Shown here: piece by piece, positions 24,057 through 33,592 of the stretch
Position numbering within the stretch: the stretch's first letter is position 1
Layout: every line of letters begins with the position of its first letter
From: an uncultured Verrucomicrobiales bacterium
Lineage (GTDB): Bacteria > Verrucomicrobiota > Verrucomicrobiia > Verrucomicrobiales > Akkermansiaceae
DNA: 39,602 bases
Assembly (NCBI GenBank): GCA_905478925.1
Contig: CAJQKQ010000108.1
Location: 1-39,602 of the forward strand
Direction of reading: 5' to 3'
Made by a program: the position numbers and the translations under genes
The notes under the pieces: generated by a model
Told to the model about the DNA's origin: nothing
The model's database searches: none
Seen by the model: only the letters and a program-made list of their open reading frames with translations

Positions 24057-24500
24057 CTAATTTTTCAGAATCACACGGCGTTTCCCGCTATGCTCCATCG
24101 CATTTGGAACAATCGCTTCGATGTAAACCAGATTACCGTTTTTGTAACCTAGTTTAACGTGCTTTTTGCCGTAAGAAGAAATTTCCGATTTTATTTTTCG
24201 ACTATCGCCCCTAAAATATATCAAATATTCAATTTGATTGTTTTTTTCCACAAGATCTGGCTTCCCCCAATTTGAAATGATCCACGATTTATTTTTGTAA
24301 CTATTATACTGAAATCTTCTAGTCACCAATGAACTTGAATCCGAAAAGTATCCGACACCCACATCCGCCCTATTAGCAGATGGTATAATTTGCTCTAGCG
24401 AAGAAGGAGAAACATAGTTATCTACGAACAGAGACTCTTGGAAATCATTGTGACAACTTGATAAAATTATCATAATAGGTAAATGTAGTATATTTTTCAT
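24057..24500 (-). CDS. Small AT-rich lipoprotein, candidate immunity protein
   Basis: 147 residues from the ATG at 24500. The frame is open from 24557, overlapping the toxin gene, but 24500 gives a lipoprotein signal: MKNILHLPIMIILSSC with lipidated Cys16. No recognised domain. The mature part is polar, with basic KNKSW, GDSRKIKSEIS and GKKHVKLGYKNGNLVYIEAIVPN, suggesting a beta-rich fold. It lies 17 bp beyond the stop of the RHS-lipase gene on the same strand and shares its AT-rich composition, unlike every gene outside the toxin end. Immunity proteins of lipase effectors (Tli type) are often periplasmic lipoproteins encoded next to the effector. That parallel is the basis of the immunity suggestion, which is inference. 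Confidence 0.65.
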   Translation of the reverse strand: MKNILHLPIMIILSSCHNDFQESLFVDNYVSPSSLEQIIPSANRADVGVGYFSDSSSLVTRRFQYNSYKNKSWIISNWGKPDLVEKNNQIEYLIYFRGDSRKIKSEISSYGKKHVKLGYKNGNLVYIEAIVPNAMEHSGKRRVILKN

Positions 24501-24517
24501 GTATTGTATTGTTGCGC

Positions 24518-25620
24518 CTACCTTATGGATCTCATTGTCATATATGGCCGATGCCATTCGACGGGACTTAAATTCTTGAAAGAATCCACTCTAGGGGCGT
24601 AGGTGTAATAATTTCGCGCAGCAACCCGGGGCGCAAAAAAACCCAACACCATCTCGGAACCGCTCAGTATTTCCCCTGTAACACCGTAATGTACAACATT
24701 CCCACCAAGATCTGCGGCACGATTTCCATAACCAGCATGTAATAGTGTCAATGGGTTTACGCCAGCCGCATTAAAGATTGCGGCTGGCGCACCTGTCACA
24801 GCAGAGGCGGCGGATGCCAACCCTCCCCCCAAAGAGTGGCCGTTCAAAACAAACGAATGCCCATTTGCGACAGCGATCTCCTGTTGGATTTTAGCTTCGC
24901 GAATAGCTATCATATATTGTTTTGATTTAAAACCCAATCCCTGAAGGATATTATCTCCCCAATCACCCCTGTGGAATCCGTTATTAGCCTGGGTTCCGAC
25001 CATTGACATTAGACGTATATTTCTCGATTCGTTTACAAATACTGCATAATCCAAATTCGACTCATTGTATCTTCTGAAATAATAATCAAATTTCCACCCG
25101 TCTGGCAGGTTGAGTCCTGAAGGGTCGATGCCTCCTGCGTCCATCATCCTGTGTGCATCATAACCAGCTTCGTATAAAAGTTGGTGCTCATCTCGTGATA
25201 CGCCTCCTATACCGTCTAAGTTATTTTTTGATAAATACGACATAGCTAATCGACCGGCAGACTCAATACCTTCAAAAATTATCGAGTACTTCACCGAATT
25301 CAAAAATCCGTCTTGAAACTTACCGCCCATTGCTGCGTTTTTTGCTCCCGCGACAGTTGCGGTTCCTACGGTCTTCACCAAAGGGCCATAATTTCCCAAT
25401 ATTTGACCTGCGTATCCATCGATTAATCCCGAGGAAAATGCAATACCCACATCCCCCAGTCCGCCACCGGATATCGCCGCTGTGAACGCGTTAGCTATTC
25501 CGTTGGCAATTGGATAAGGAACTCCTACATATGTCAAAACAACCGCAACGACAGCTGTAACCACAGTCCGCCAGTTCTCTTTGATGAAGTTTCCGACCTT
25601 ACTGAAGGCCTTACTGAGGA
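24518..25620 (-). other. RHS C-terminal toxin module (lipase), AT-rich
   Basis: This part encodes residues from about 2462 to the end, immediately after the RHS core terminator motif DPSGF. Base composition changes from GC-rich to AT-rich here (ATA, AAT and TTA codons become frequent). GHSLG at 2721-2725 is the nucleophile elbow. Candidate His residues include H2763 in VVHYG and a later one in EWHRPYM. The usual acidic residue of lipases is not obvious, and Glu in TGEILSGSE is a candidate. Such modules are exchanged among polymorphic toxins by recombination at the conserved core. Confidence 0.7.
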
Positions 25621-28600
25621 AGGAGAAGCCACTCGGGTCGGTGGCGTTTAGGGGGTTGTTGAGGACGTAGCTGTAGCGGTTGAAGTTCTGGCTGTACTCG
25701 GGGATCTGGACGACCGGGTCGGGGGAGAGAAAGCGACCTAGCTCCGGGTCGTAGATGCGGCCATTCATGTGGATGAGGCCGGAGTCGTCTAGCTGCTCGT
25801 GGCCGGTGTAGCCGCGGTCGTGATCCTCTGCGCTTGTCCGGAAGGGATCGGAATCGCTGGCACGGTAGTTGACCTGGGTGGAGGCGTCGCGGCGCTCGCC
25901 CCAGGCATCGAAGGACTGGAATTCGGTTCTTTCGTGGACGAAAGAGGCGGAAGGAGTGTTCCATTTCCCGACGAGGAGGACGTCGGTGGAGCCGAGGTGG
26001 TCGGCGAGGACGTTGGTGAGGCGGGTGCCATCGCGCGATCCGCCGACGGTTTTGGTGTAAACAATGCCTCCGCCGAGGGTGTGGCGGTGGACGATTTTTT
26101 CCAGGACGGCGGTGGCGTAGCCGTCGGTCTTGGTCAGGTGATTCTCGCGCTCGTAGGAGCCAAGGTAGAGGGTGTTCTCGATGATGCGGGAGTCGTTGGC
26201 GGCGGTGCGTTCCTTGATCTGGCGGGCGCGATTGCCACCGGAATCGAAATCGAAATCGCTGACGACGCGGCCTGCGGGGTGGACTAGGTTTCCCGCGAAA
26301 TCCTTGAGATCAGGGGCGGCAGCATACTCCAGTTGTTTCAGCTGGCCGAAGGAGGTCCATTGGTAGGTGCGTTTGCTATCGGAGACGACGTAGCCTGCGG
26401 CATCATAGGAATAGGTGCGATTGAAGCCTTTGACCGTGGCGGAGCTGACGGCGTGGGGTTTGGACGAGTTCGCGTAGGTGATATTGGTGGCGGATGTTCC
26501 CTTGGTGAGGAGGTTTCCGTTGGTGGCGTATGTGTAGGTCTGCGGGGGCGGGACGGTGGAGGTCGGTGCACCGGCGAGGCTGGAGACGGTGGAAGATGCC
26601 AGGCGGTTGAGTGTATCGTAGCCGAAGGACTCGAGCCGTTTGGCGACGTTGTCGGTGCGGGAGGTGAGGTTGCCCATGGTGTCCCATTGATAGGCTTTGT
26701 TCTGGAGGGTGCCGCCGGACCAAGAGGAGGAGATCGCCGTGACATCGCCTTTGACGGGATCGTAGGCGCTGGATGTGGTGACGCCCTGGGCAAGCGTCTG
26801 GGTGAGAGTGCGGCCTTTCGAATCGTAGGTTCCGGCCTGCCAGAGGACGGTGCCGGCCCCTTCGTAGCTGCCGGGGGCGAGCTTCTGTTTCAGGGGGAAG
26901 GAGTAGGTGGGATCGTATTCGCTGAAGACGGTGAGGCCTCCCGCATCGGTGGATGAGGCGACGCGACCGAGAGCGTCGTAGACCGTGGAGGTGGTGAAGG
27001 TTTCGCCGAACTGGGTTTTCGAAGTGCCGATGGGGCGTCCTAGAGAATCGTAGCTGAAGCTTTCCGAATAGCCGGACGCGGCTCCCGAGCCGGTGATCGA
27101 GATTGGCATGCCAAGGGAAGCACCTGTTGCACTAATATAAGCCGTTGCGTAGGTGCCCTCGGGTTTCGCAAGCGAAACGGAGCGACCTAGGATATCGAAG
27201 GTATATGTGGTGGTCTGGCTGTTCGCGTTGGTGGAAGAGACCATTTCTCCAAAGCCATTATAGACTGAGGTGGAGGCTCCAGAGTTCACCTCAGAAACGG
27301 AAGTTTTGTTTCCAAAAGCATCAAAGGTGTTGGTGAGAAGAGTCTGACCTCCAATGGAGACGGAGGTCATGCGCCCTTCTAAATCGTAGCTGAAGACAGT
27401 TATCTGACCGGAGTGATCTTTCGACTGCACAAGCCTGCCGTGCTCGTCTTCCCAACGCTCGAGGGTCTGGACTGCTGCGTTTTGAGCCTTGGAATAGGTG
27501 GTCGGCTGGCCATTGAGGGAGCAGGATCCCTGCTCGAGAATGCAATCACAGAGACCTCCCGGACGGATGGTCTGGGTGACACGGCTGAGGAGATCGTAAG
27601 TGATGGTGGTGAAATTCGCGGTCTCGCCGGGCAGGAACGGCTCGGAGGTGGCGATTTTCCGTCCCTGGTTATCGTATTCAGTAACGGTATAGACGGTGCC
27701 GTAACGGGAGGCGGAACTGGAAGTGGCGTTCAGGAGGGTGGTGGACTCGGTGACTAGCTCGCGGCCGAGGGCATCGAGATACACTTTTGCCACGGGTGTG
27801 CCGGAGGCCTGCTTGGCGCGGAAGAACCGGATCTCATGGTTCGGGATGAGATTGCTCACCGGCAAAGGGACGGAGGCATCGGTGGCGTAGCCGGTGATTT
27901 CTCCTGTTTTGGTTCCATCAGGATGATGGGTGAGGATCTGGGTGCCGAAGGGATCGTGAGTGAAATAAGTGGTGAGATCTCCGATACCTGTGGTGGATAG
28001 GAGAAGCGCTTTGTCCTGATCGTAGGAATAAGTCACTGTGTGGCCGAGATCATTGACTTCCGCTGTTACGAAGCGCCCACGGAAATCATAGGAAGAGACG
28101 GCAGTTCTTGTCTGCGTTCCTCCGGATGAAGTTCCGGCATCCGCAGTGACGGCAGTGATTGTTACGTTACCGAAGTTGTCGTGGGTGTAGTTCGTGGTGA
28201 CGGAGAGCGGTGAGGATGGCTCGACGGTTTCGGACTTCAGGAGGCCGCTGCCCGCAGCGTAAGTGAAGGCGGAGGATTTCGTGCTTGAAGTGGCTCCGGG
28301 GCGTGACTTGGTGACGGTCGCGGCGCTGAGCCTACCCAGGTGCCATTTCCCACCGGAGGTGGTGTGGGTATAGGTGTTTTGAGTGAGGACGGATGTGTCG
28401 TCGAGCGTGGTGACCGTTGATTTCTTAACAAATCCGTAGGCATCGAAGTCTGCCAGCGCCTGGGTGGTGACGGTTTCGCCCTTCAAGGTTCCGTCGAGAT
28501 CGAAGAGGTGTTTCACTGAGGAGATTTGCACAGGACGACGAATGGTTCCGCCGGTGCCGTTCTGGGTTGGCATTTCGCCATAAGCAGCAGTTTCCGAGGA

Positions 28601-31600
28601 TAGCACTTTCCGGCCTTCCGTGTAGGCAGGACAACCCGGATGGTTCGGGGGCATGGAGGCTATATCGGTGGCGCTTAGATAGACACTTGTCTCAGTGGTG
28701 GCCGGGCTACCTGCGAAGGGGAAATCACGACGGTATTCCGTGCGGGTGAGCTGGCCGTTGGACTCATCGCAGGCCTCGATCCAGCCGAAGCCGAGGGAGG
28801 TTTCGTTATTGCGGTCGTAGCGGAGATCGCCATAACGCTGGGATTTCCATTTTCGACCGCCAAGGCCGTCTGCCTCGGAGTAGCGGGAGACAACGAGGCG
28901 GGAATCGATGACTGGAACATGCCCAGCAGGAAGCGTGGCGGTGGATTTTTCGAAGACGCGGGTGCCGAATGCCGGGGTTGTCGACGGGTCGTTGAGGCGG
29001 GCGTATTCGACCTGGAGTTCGGAGCCGAAGCCGTCGATGACGGAAGTGATGACCTCTGGTACGCACTGGTTGAGCAGGAGCTTGGGGCGCTCGCCGTCTT
29101 TGATGTCGGTGATGATGTCCGGGAAGCCATCGCCGTTGATATCGGCCACGATGGATGCGGGCTCGGTTTCATTTTCCTTTCCGAGGCGGTAAGAACCCGG
29201 AAGACCCCACGACGAATCCTCAACCCAGCCGGTGCCGGTATTGATGAACGCGCCGTTGTTGGTACCACCGAAGGGATCGGTGGAGACGGTGTCGCGCTTT
29301 CCATCGGGGCCAATGTAATGATTTCCGTCCCGAGAGTAGAGAATATCCACAAGACCATCGCCATTGAGATCCACAATTTGATAGCAGGGTTGGTTTTCTC
29401 CGACGTCGGAATCCAAAGAAAGTGGGAGGTTGTAGCCCACTCCGTAGGCGGTGGAATCGCGGAGCCAGCGAGAGGTGTTGGCGGCGGTGTCCCCGGTGTT
29501 GAACCAGGTGGAGTGGGAGAGTTCGATTCTGTCGTTGGATTTGAATGTCCTAGCATAGGCTCTGACCAGATCCGTGAGTCCGTCACCATTGACATCGAGG
29601 GCGTAGGTCCCGGAAGTCGCTCGCTCGTTATTGCTTTCCGGTTGTTTTATGAAAGGCGCGTTGGCATCGCAGGTCTGGGGACTGTTCCTGTCCATATACT
29701 CGGGCAAAGGATAGGTGCCGTGCGGGGGCCACCATTCAGGGATGTCCTGGGACGCAGGATATGCCGGGGAGAGCCATGAAGGCAGAACGTTGGCTGCGGA
29801 TGCGGGCCAGGTGCGCTGGGCGAAGCGATCGTCGATCCATGGATCGCCATTCGAGACTTCGACCGTGGAGCGTAGGTAGTCGAGGAAACCGTCTCCATTG
29901 ATGTCGATGAGCCTGCGCCCGATATCCGCCGTGCTGTCGTTGTCAATGATCAGGAGGTTTTCGGGCGGAGCGAGTGAATCAGTCCTTACCCAACCTTGCC
30001 CGAGGTGGACGCGGTTCAAGAAAACGGTTCGGGAATTTGTGTTAAGAATCTTGACGGGAGGTGTCGAGGAAGGCCGATTCACGCTGGAGAGCCAACCGTT
30101 TGTCGTAGTGTTGATGTAGAGGTCTGGGTAGCCGTCCTTGTCGAAATCTATGAGATCCTTCGAAATCAGCTGCCTATCTCCGCCGAAGTCCTCCGCTTCA
30201 AAATGAGGCGCGTAATCCGTAAGCTCCACCCAGGCGTTTCCGTCGTGTGTAAGAAACCTGAAATGGTTGACTCCAGTATTCCCCCAATACTGGGAATTTT
30301 CCACACGATATTCCGTGGCGAGGAGGTCGAGTTTTCCATCGGAATTGACGTCACAGGGTATGCAGACAAGATCATACTTCAACGAATACCCGGAGTTATC
30401 GGTCATTGTCAGCGGATTCCTGCTTGGAGGCAAAAAACTAGTATCACCGGAGAATCCGCTACCCGTATTGAGATATACGTTACCAGTCACACGATCAGCT
30501 GAATCCGCAACAAGATGATTATTGTTGTCGTGGCGCCAATTGGTAACTCGGAAGTCGGTGAGATCGATGAGTCCGTCGGAATTGATATCCATCATCCGCA
30601 TGCCCCGGGTATCGTTCCCATTGCTACTGAACCTGGGCAATTCGGAGATATCCGGGAAAGCGATGGCAGCGACCTGATTCGCATCCAGATCTGCGGCGGA
30701 GCCGAAGCGGATGTTACGGAATTCCGCCCAACCGGTGCCGTTCGAGTCCTGCCTGTCGTAGTTGACAAAGGCGAGATACGGGTAAGATCCGGCAGCGAGA
30801 TTCCTATCGGAGTTCGAGTGCCCTTGGAGGGCGACCCGGTAGGTCTGCCACACGGCACTGGTATCGGAATAGATCACCGTGCGTGATTCGTTCATCGGAG
30901 AGCCTTGGGACGTAGATGGAGAGATATGGATGCCGAATTCCGGGTTGGATTCCACGTCATTGTCGATGATCAGGTAAGCTCCCTCGTCGAGGTTCCCCGC
31001 GCGGAACTCGAAATCAACGAACGATGGATCAGAAATCGCAAGCTGCGGATCGAGCGGAAGCGCCCTCGCCGCACCGCCTTCCAAGCGGATCGAGTTACCT
31101 TGGGTTTCCACAACCGAGTTGATGAACTGATGTGTTGCGTCGAGGTTATTCCCATCATAAACAGGTAGCTCGGTATCCGCAGATTCCGCCCATCTGTCGG
31201 CACTCGATGAAAGTCCCTGCCAATTGAAAACCGTCGGGCTCGTCGTATATCCCCCGGCGGACTGCTTGATGACCGAGAGAAGGATGGATCTACCTGATTG
31301 GTGACTGATTCCGTAGTCCAGTATATAGGTGTGATTTACGGAGCCCCCGGTGCGCACCGTGATGGAGTTCAGGCGCTGGTTATTGTCGAAGCCCGTACCG
31401 GACGGATGGTAGGCGAACGAAGCATCCGTCCGGGTTTCGTAGTTAAAGTCCAGAAAACAATACGGACTCAGTCCCTGTGTGTCATTTCCGGTATAAGCCA
31501 CGCTCGCGACGTGGCGGTTCGTGATGTGGTTATTTCCCGCTGATGTCACCCCGCTCCAAGACACCGAATAGTAGTTACCAAGTGTGTCGCAGGCTCGGCT

Positions 31601-33001
31601 GATATCCCAGGAGGCAGGAGCGCCCACCAACTGCGAGATAACTTTCGAATCAGCTGAATTTCCGAGTTCCAGAATGAGTCCGGATTTGGTTTCCACCTTC
31701 CACCATGACGAGCCGGAGTCCTGGTCTCCACCCAGTAGGGTGAAGCGGGAGAAGGAGTCGATCTCGGTTCGGTATTCCGAACCCTGATCTCCATAGTTAC
31801 CGACGACACATATCAGGCGCTCGCCGTTGAAATAAAAGCGATCACTTCCATCGAAGCGCACTGCGCCCGCGAAGTTGTCCTTCGCTTGAGTCGCCGGGCC
31901 GCGGGTGATGCTCTGGAATCCGCCAAGACTCCAGCCCAACCCCATTGTCCCATTTCCGCCGCTGGACGAATAATTGAGACTGATCTTCGGCTCCATGCCG
32001 CCGGTCCCCTTCGGAATATCAATCGGCATCGAGTAGGTCGCCGATCCATCGCCGCCGACGGAAAGTGAACCTTTCAACGAACCGACCGGCTGGTGGGATC
32101 CGAGGATTGTCAGAGGAGGAATATCTCCGCTAGGCGGAATCGACACGCTGCCGTTGATCCCGCCAGACCAGAGAGAAGCCATGTAGAGATCAATAAAAGC
32201 CTGACCCGTGCCCGGCTTAATTTCGTCACGGTCGTAAACATTAGGATTCGAGCCGTTCGCGTTTTCCCACGAGTCAGGCAATCCGTCTTTGTCGGCGTCA
32301 TCGAAAAGCATGTTTATCGGATCGACCGAAAGGTCGTCGATCAGGGTGTCACCCGTCATGCTGCCATAGAGTTCGAGTTCGCGGAGAATTTCCCCGCGCC
32401 CTTCGAACGCGAGGTTGGCGGCGGCGAGTTTTCCACCGATGAAGAGATCCCATATATCACGCCCGTAGTCGTGGCGCAGGGTGATCCTAGTGTAGTCCGC
32501 TGCGGTCAGTCCATTCGCGGCGAGCGAAAACGTCCCGACCGTTTTCACCCACTGTGGCGGATTAGCCTGACCCGCCGAGCCATTGTAAACCCATACCTCT
32601 CCCATCGTGCCAGCTAGCGGCACCTGAAAGGCGAGCTGCGTTCCGTTTGCATACAAGCTAGCAAAGCTGCCCTCGGGATCTGCGGCAGGCTTCAGTTGCA
32701 AGTCGATGAATGCGATTTGCTCCGCCGGATTCCAGACGATCTCCCGTTTCAGCAAAGGCTCCTTCTGTGGATCGGCCTCGAGCTTGAGCGCTTGTCCGCC
32801 CCCGTAGCCGGTTCCTGCGGGGGAAACGTTCGCCGTCCCCGAGAGCAAGCTCCATCCGCTTCCGGGCGCTCCCCCGACGGCTTGGCCAGAAACATATCCA
32901 GGGTTCTCAAAGTATATCGGAGGTAGGTAAGCCTGCACCTGGTTGAGAAGCATGGCGGACCATAAGACTATAGATATGGAGCACTTTAATAAGGTATTCA
33001 T
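24518..33001 (-). CDS. Giant secreted SpvB/FG-GAP/RHS protein with C-terminal lipase domain
   Basis: 2827 residues. Order: signal peptide 1-24 (ends QVQA); LamG-like beta region (about 30-230); a calcium-type DADKDGLPDSWE motif (about 237-248); SpvB-like segment (about 310-370; PIDIPKGTGGMEPKISLNYSS, GLGWSLGGF); seven FG-GAP/VCBS-type DxNxDGxxD motifs (about 800-1300); TcdB-middle-like VIDGFGSELQVEYARL; many RHS/YD repeats (about 1480-2380); RHS core end RIYDPELGRFLSPDP and YSYVLNNPLNATDPSGF (DPSG at 2455-2458). The variable C-terminus (2460-2827) has a Gly/Ala-rich hydrophobic pretoxin stretch, then an alpha/beta-hydrolase with GHSLGGG (Ser2723), FNAAGVNP and late His residues, resembling class 3 lipases. 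The TcB-TcC-like shell with a Sec signal suggests export to the surface or periplasm. C-terminal codon use is much more AT-rich than the core. Confidence 0.88.
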   Translation of the reverse strand: MNTLLKCSISIVLWSAMLLNQVQAYLPPIYFENPGYVSGQAVGGAPGSGWSLLSGTANVSPAGTGYGGGQALKLEADPQKEPLLKREIVWNPAEQIAFIDLQLKPAADPEGSFASLYANGTQLAFQVPLAGTMGEVWVYNGSAGQANPPQWVKTVGTFSLAANGLTAADYTRITLRHDYGRDIWDLFIGGKLAAANLAFEGRGEILRELELYGSMTGDTLIDDLSVDPINMLFDDADKDGLPDSWENANGSNPNVYDRDEIKPGTGQAFIDLYMASLWSGGINGSVSIPPSGDIPPLTILGSHQPVGSLKGSLSVGGDGSATYSMPIDIPKGTGGMEPKISLNYSSSGGNGTMGLGWSLGGFQSITRGPATQAKDNFAGAVRFDGSDRFYFNGERLICVVGNYGDQGSEYRTEIDSFSRFTLLGGDQDSGSSWWKVETKSGLILELGNSADSKVISQLVGAPASWDISRACDTLGNYYSVSWSGVTSAGNNHITNRHVASVAYTGNDTQGLSPYCFLDFNYETRTDASFAYHPSGTGFDNNQRLNSITVRTGGSVNHTYILDYGISHQSGRSILLSVIKQSAGGYTTSPTVFNWQGLSSSADRWAESADTELPVYDGNNLDATHQFINSVVETQGNSIRLEGGAARALPLDPQLAISDPSFVDFEFRAGNLDEGAYLIIDNDVESNPEFGIHISPSTSQGSPMNESRTVIYSDTSAVWQTYRVALQGHSNSDRNLAAGSYPYLAFVNYDRQDSNGTGWAEFRNIRFGSAADLDANQVAAIAFPDISELPRFSSNGNDTRGMRMMDINSDGLIDLTDFRVTNWRHDNNNHLVADSADRVTGNVYLNTGSGFSGDTSFLPPSRNPLTMTDNSGYSLKYDLVCIPCDVNSDGKLDLLATEYRVENSQYWGNTGVNHFRFLTHDGNAWVELTDYAPHFEAEDFGGDRQLISKDLIDFDKDGYPDLYINTTTNGWLSSVNRPSSTPPVKILNTNSRTVFLNRVHLGQGWVRTDSLAPPENLLIIDNDSTADIGRRLIDINGDGFLDYLRSTVEVSNGDPWIDDRFAQRTWPASAANVLPSWLSPAYPASQDIPEWWPPHGTYPLPEYMDRNSPQTCDANAPFIKQPESNNERATSGTYALDVNGDGLTDLVRAYARTFKSNDRIELSHSTWFNTGDTAANTSRWLRDSTAYGVGYNLPLSLDSDVGENQPCYQIVDLNGDGLVDILYSRDGNHYIGPDGKRDTVSTDPFGGTNNGAFINTGTGWVEDSSWGLPGSYRLGKENETEPASIVADINGDGFPDIITDIKDGERPKLLLNQCVPEVITSVIDGFGSELQVEYARLNDPSTTPAFGTRVFEKSTATLPAGHVPVIDSRLVVSRYSEADGLGGRKWKSQRYGDLRYDRNNETSLGFGWIEACDESNGQLTRTEYRRDFPFAGSPATTETSVYLSATDIASMPPNHPGCPAYTEGRKVLSSETAAYGEMPTQNGTGGTIRRPVQISSVKHLFDLDGTLKGETVTTQALADFDAYGFVKKSTVTTLDDTSVLTQNTYTHTTSGGKWHLGRLSAATVTKSRPGATSSTKSSAFTYAAGSGLLKSETVEPSSPLSVTTNYTHDNFGNVTITAVTADAGTSSGGTQTRTAVSSYDFRGRFVTAEVNDLGHTVTYSYDQDKALLLSTTGIGDLTTYFTHDPFGTQILTHHPDGTKTGEITGYATDASVPLPVSNLIPNHEIRFFRAKQASGTPVAKVYLDALGRELVTESTTLLNATSSSASRYGTVYTVTEYDNQGRKIATSEPFLPGETANFTTITYDLLSRVTQTIRPGGLCDCILEQGSCSLNGQPTTYSKAQNAAVQTLERWEDEHGRLVQSKDHSGQITVFSYDLEGRMTSVSIGGQTLLTNTFDAFGNKTSVSEVNSGASTSVYNGFGEMVSSTNANSQTTTYTFDILGRSVSLAKPEGTYATAYISATGASLGMPISITGSGAASGYSESFSYDSLGRPIGTSKTQFGETFTTSTVYDALGRVASSTDAGGLTVFSEYDPTYSFPLKQKLAPGSYEGAGTVLWQAGTYDSKGRTLTQTLAQGVTTSSAYDPVKGDVTAISSSWSGGTLQNKAYQWDTMGNLTSRTDNVAKRLESFGYDTLNRLASSTVSSLAGAPTSTVPPPQTYTYATNGNLLTKGTSATNITYANSSKPHAVSSATVKGFNRTYSYDAAGYVVSDSKRTYQWTSFGQLKQLEYAAAPDLKDFAGNLVHPAGRVVSDFDFDSGGNRARQIKERTAANDSRIIENTLYLGSYERENHLTKTDGYATAVLEKIVHRHTLGGGIVYTKTVGGSRDGTRLTNVLADHLGSTDVLLVGKWNTPSASFVHERTEFQSFDAWGERRDASTQVNYRASDSDPFRTSAEDHDRGYTGHEQLDDSGLIHMNGRIYDPELGRFLSPDPVVQIPEYSQNFNRYSYVLNNPLNATDPSGFSFLSKAFSKVGNFIKENWRTVVTAVVAVVLTYVGVPYPIANGIANAFTAAISGGGLGDVGIAFSSGLIDGYAGQILGNYGPLVKTVGTATVAGAKNAAMGGKFQDGFLNSVKYSIIFEGIESAGRLAMSYLSKNNLDGIGGVSRDEHQLLYEAGYDAHRMMDAGGIDPSGLNLPDGWKFDYYFRRYNESNLDYAVFVNESRNIRLMSMVGTQANNGFHRGDWGDNILQGLGFKSKQYMIAIREAKIQQEIAVANGHSFVLNGHSLGGGLASAASAVTGAPAAIFNAAGVNPLTLLHAGYGNRAADLGGNVVHYGVTGEILSGSEMVLGFFAPRVAARNYYTYAPRVDSFKNLSPVEWHRPYMTMRSIR

Positions 33002-33592
33002 CGGTCGTTAGAAATTTTCGATTCGATTCAAAGCCCTTACAAAGCTAACAAGGCTTGAATGAAAGCCCTGACTATCCTTTTTTTGAATTTTGGCGAGAAA
33101 TTTCATTACCCCAAAACGGCCATGAAATCGAGGCCACTCATAATGAACAAGTTACGAACCCAAAAATCGACCCGAAATCTCACTACGAAAGCAATTCTCC
33201 CTGCCGGCAGAGGGTCACGCCGCACTCGTCGGTGCCTGTTTCAGTCGGGTCAGGAGTCTCTTAATCACACAGAATCGTATAGATACAGTCCCGTGGTACC
33301 GGATTAGCTAGAAACCCCATAGCTCCGTGGAACGGCCAGGTGGAGCCCTAGCCACGCGGCGGCGCGTCTGGCACGGGCAGCAGGCGGCTCTGCCTGCCTT
33401 TTCCTTACGGATGTGCAGGGTGCGGGTGTTGGGATCGTAATCGCCGGGATCGTGGATGTCGTATGCTCGGGTGACGCCCTTTCCAGCTCCATCACCCGAG
33501 TGTGAAGATTTTCCCCGAGATCAGGAATTCTCCTGAACAGGAAATTGCGGGTTGCCGCTGATTTCGCTGGTGCATAAGAATCGCTGCCCCCG
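33002..33592. other. Divergent spacer between toxin and murC-murB
   Basis: 591 bp between divergent genes, so it should contain promoters for both. The left part (33002-33120) is AT-rich like the toxin end, and no clear -35/-10 pair stands out. The right part holds a possible integrase scrap (33308-33480, minus). Short plus-strand frames at 33055-33307 have no recognisable content. Confidence 0.4.
33308..33480 (-). pseudogene. Possible tyrosine-recombinase fragment
   Basis: The minus strand from 33480 reads GVTRAYDIHDPGDYDPNTRTLHIRKEKAG and, after a frame change, AEPPAARARRAAAWLGL. This resembles the stretch of phage-type integrases around DYDP-TRTL-IRKGKG-KER.VPLP..A..AL..WL. No catalytic Arg, His or Tyr motif can be assigned and both ends are missing. 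Low confidence. Confidence 0.3.

Noticed and set aside
26333..26956. 207-codon plus-strand frame antisense to RHS repeats
   Set aside because: Gly/Val-rich shadow of the repeat region with no recognisable content.
28919..29779. 286-codon plus-strand frame antisense to the RHS gene
   Set aside because: It lies wholly inside the coding region of the RHS protein opposite the FG-GAP repeats. GC-rich codons on one strand generate open antisense frames, and it shows no domain.
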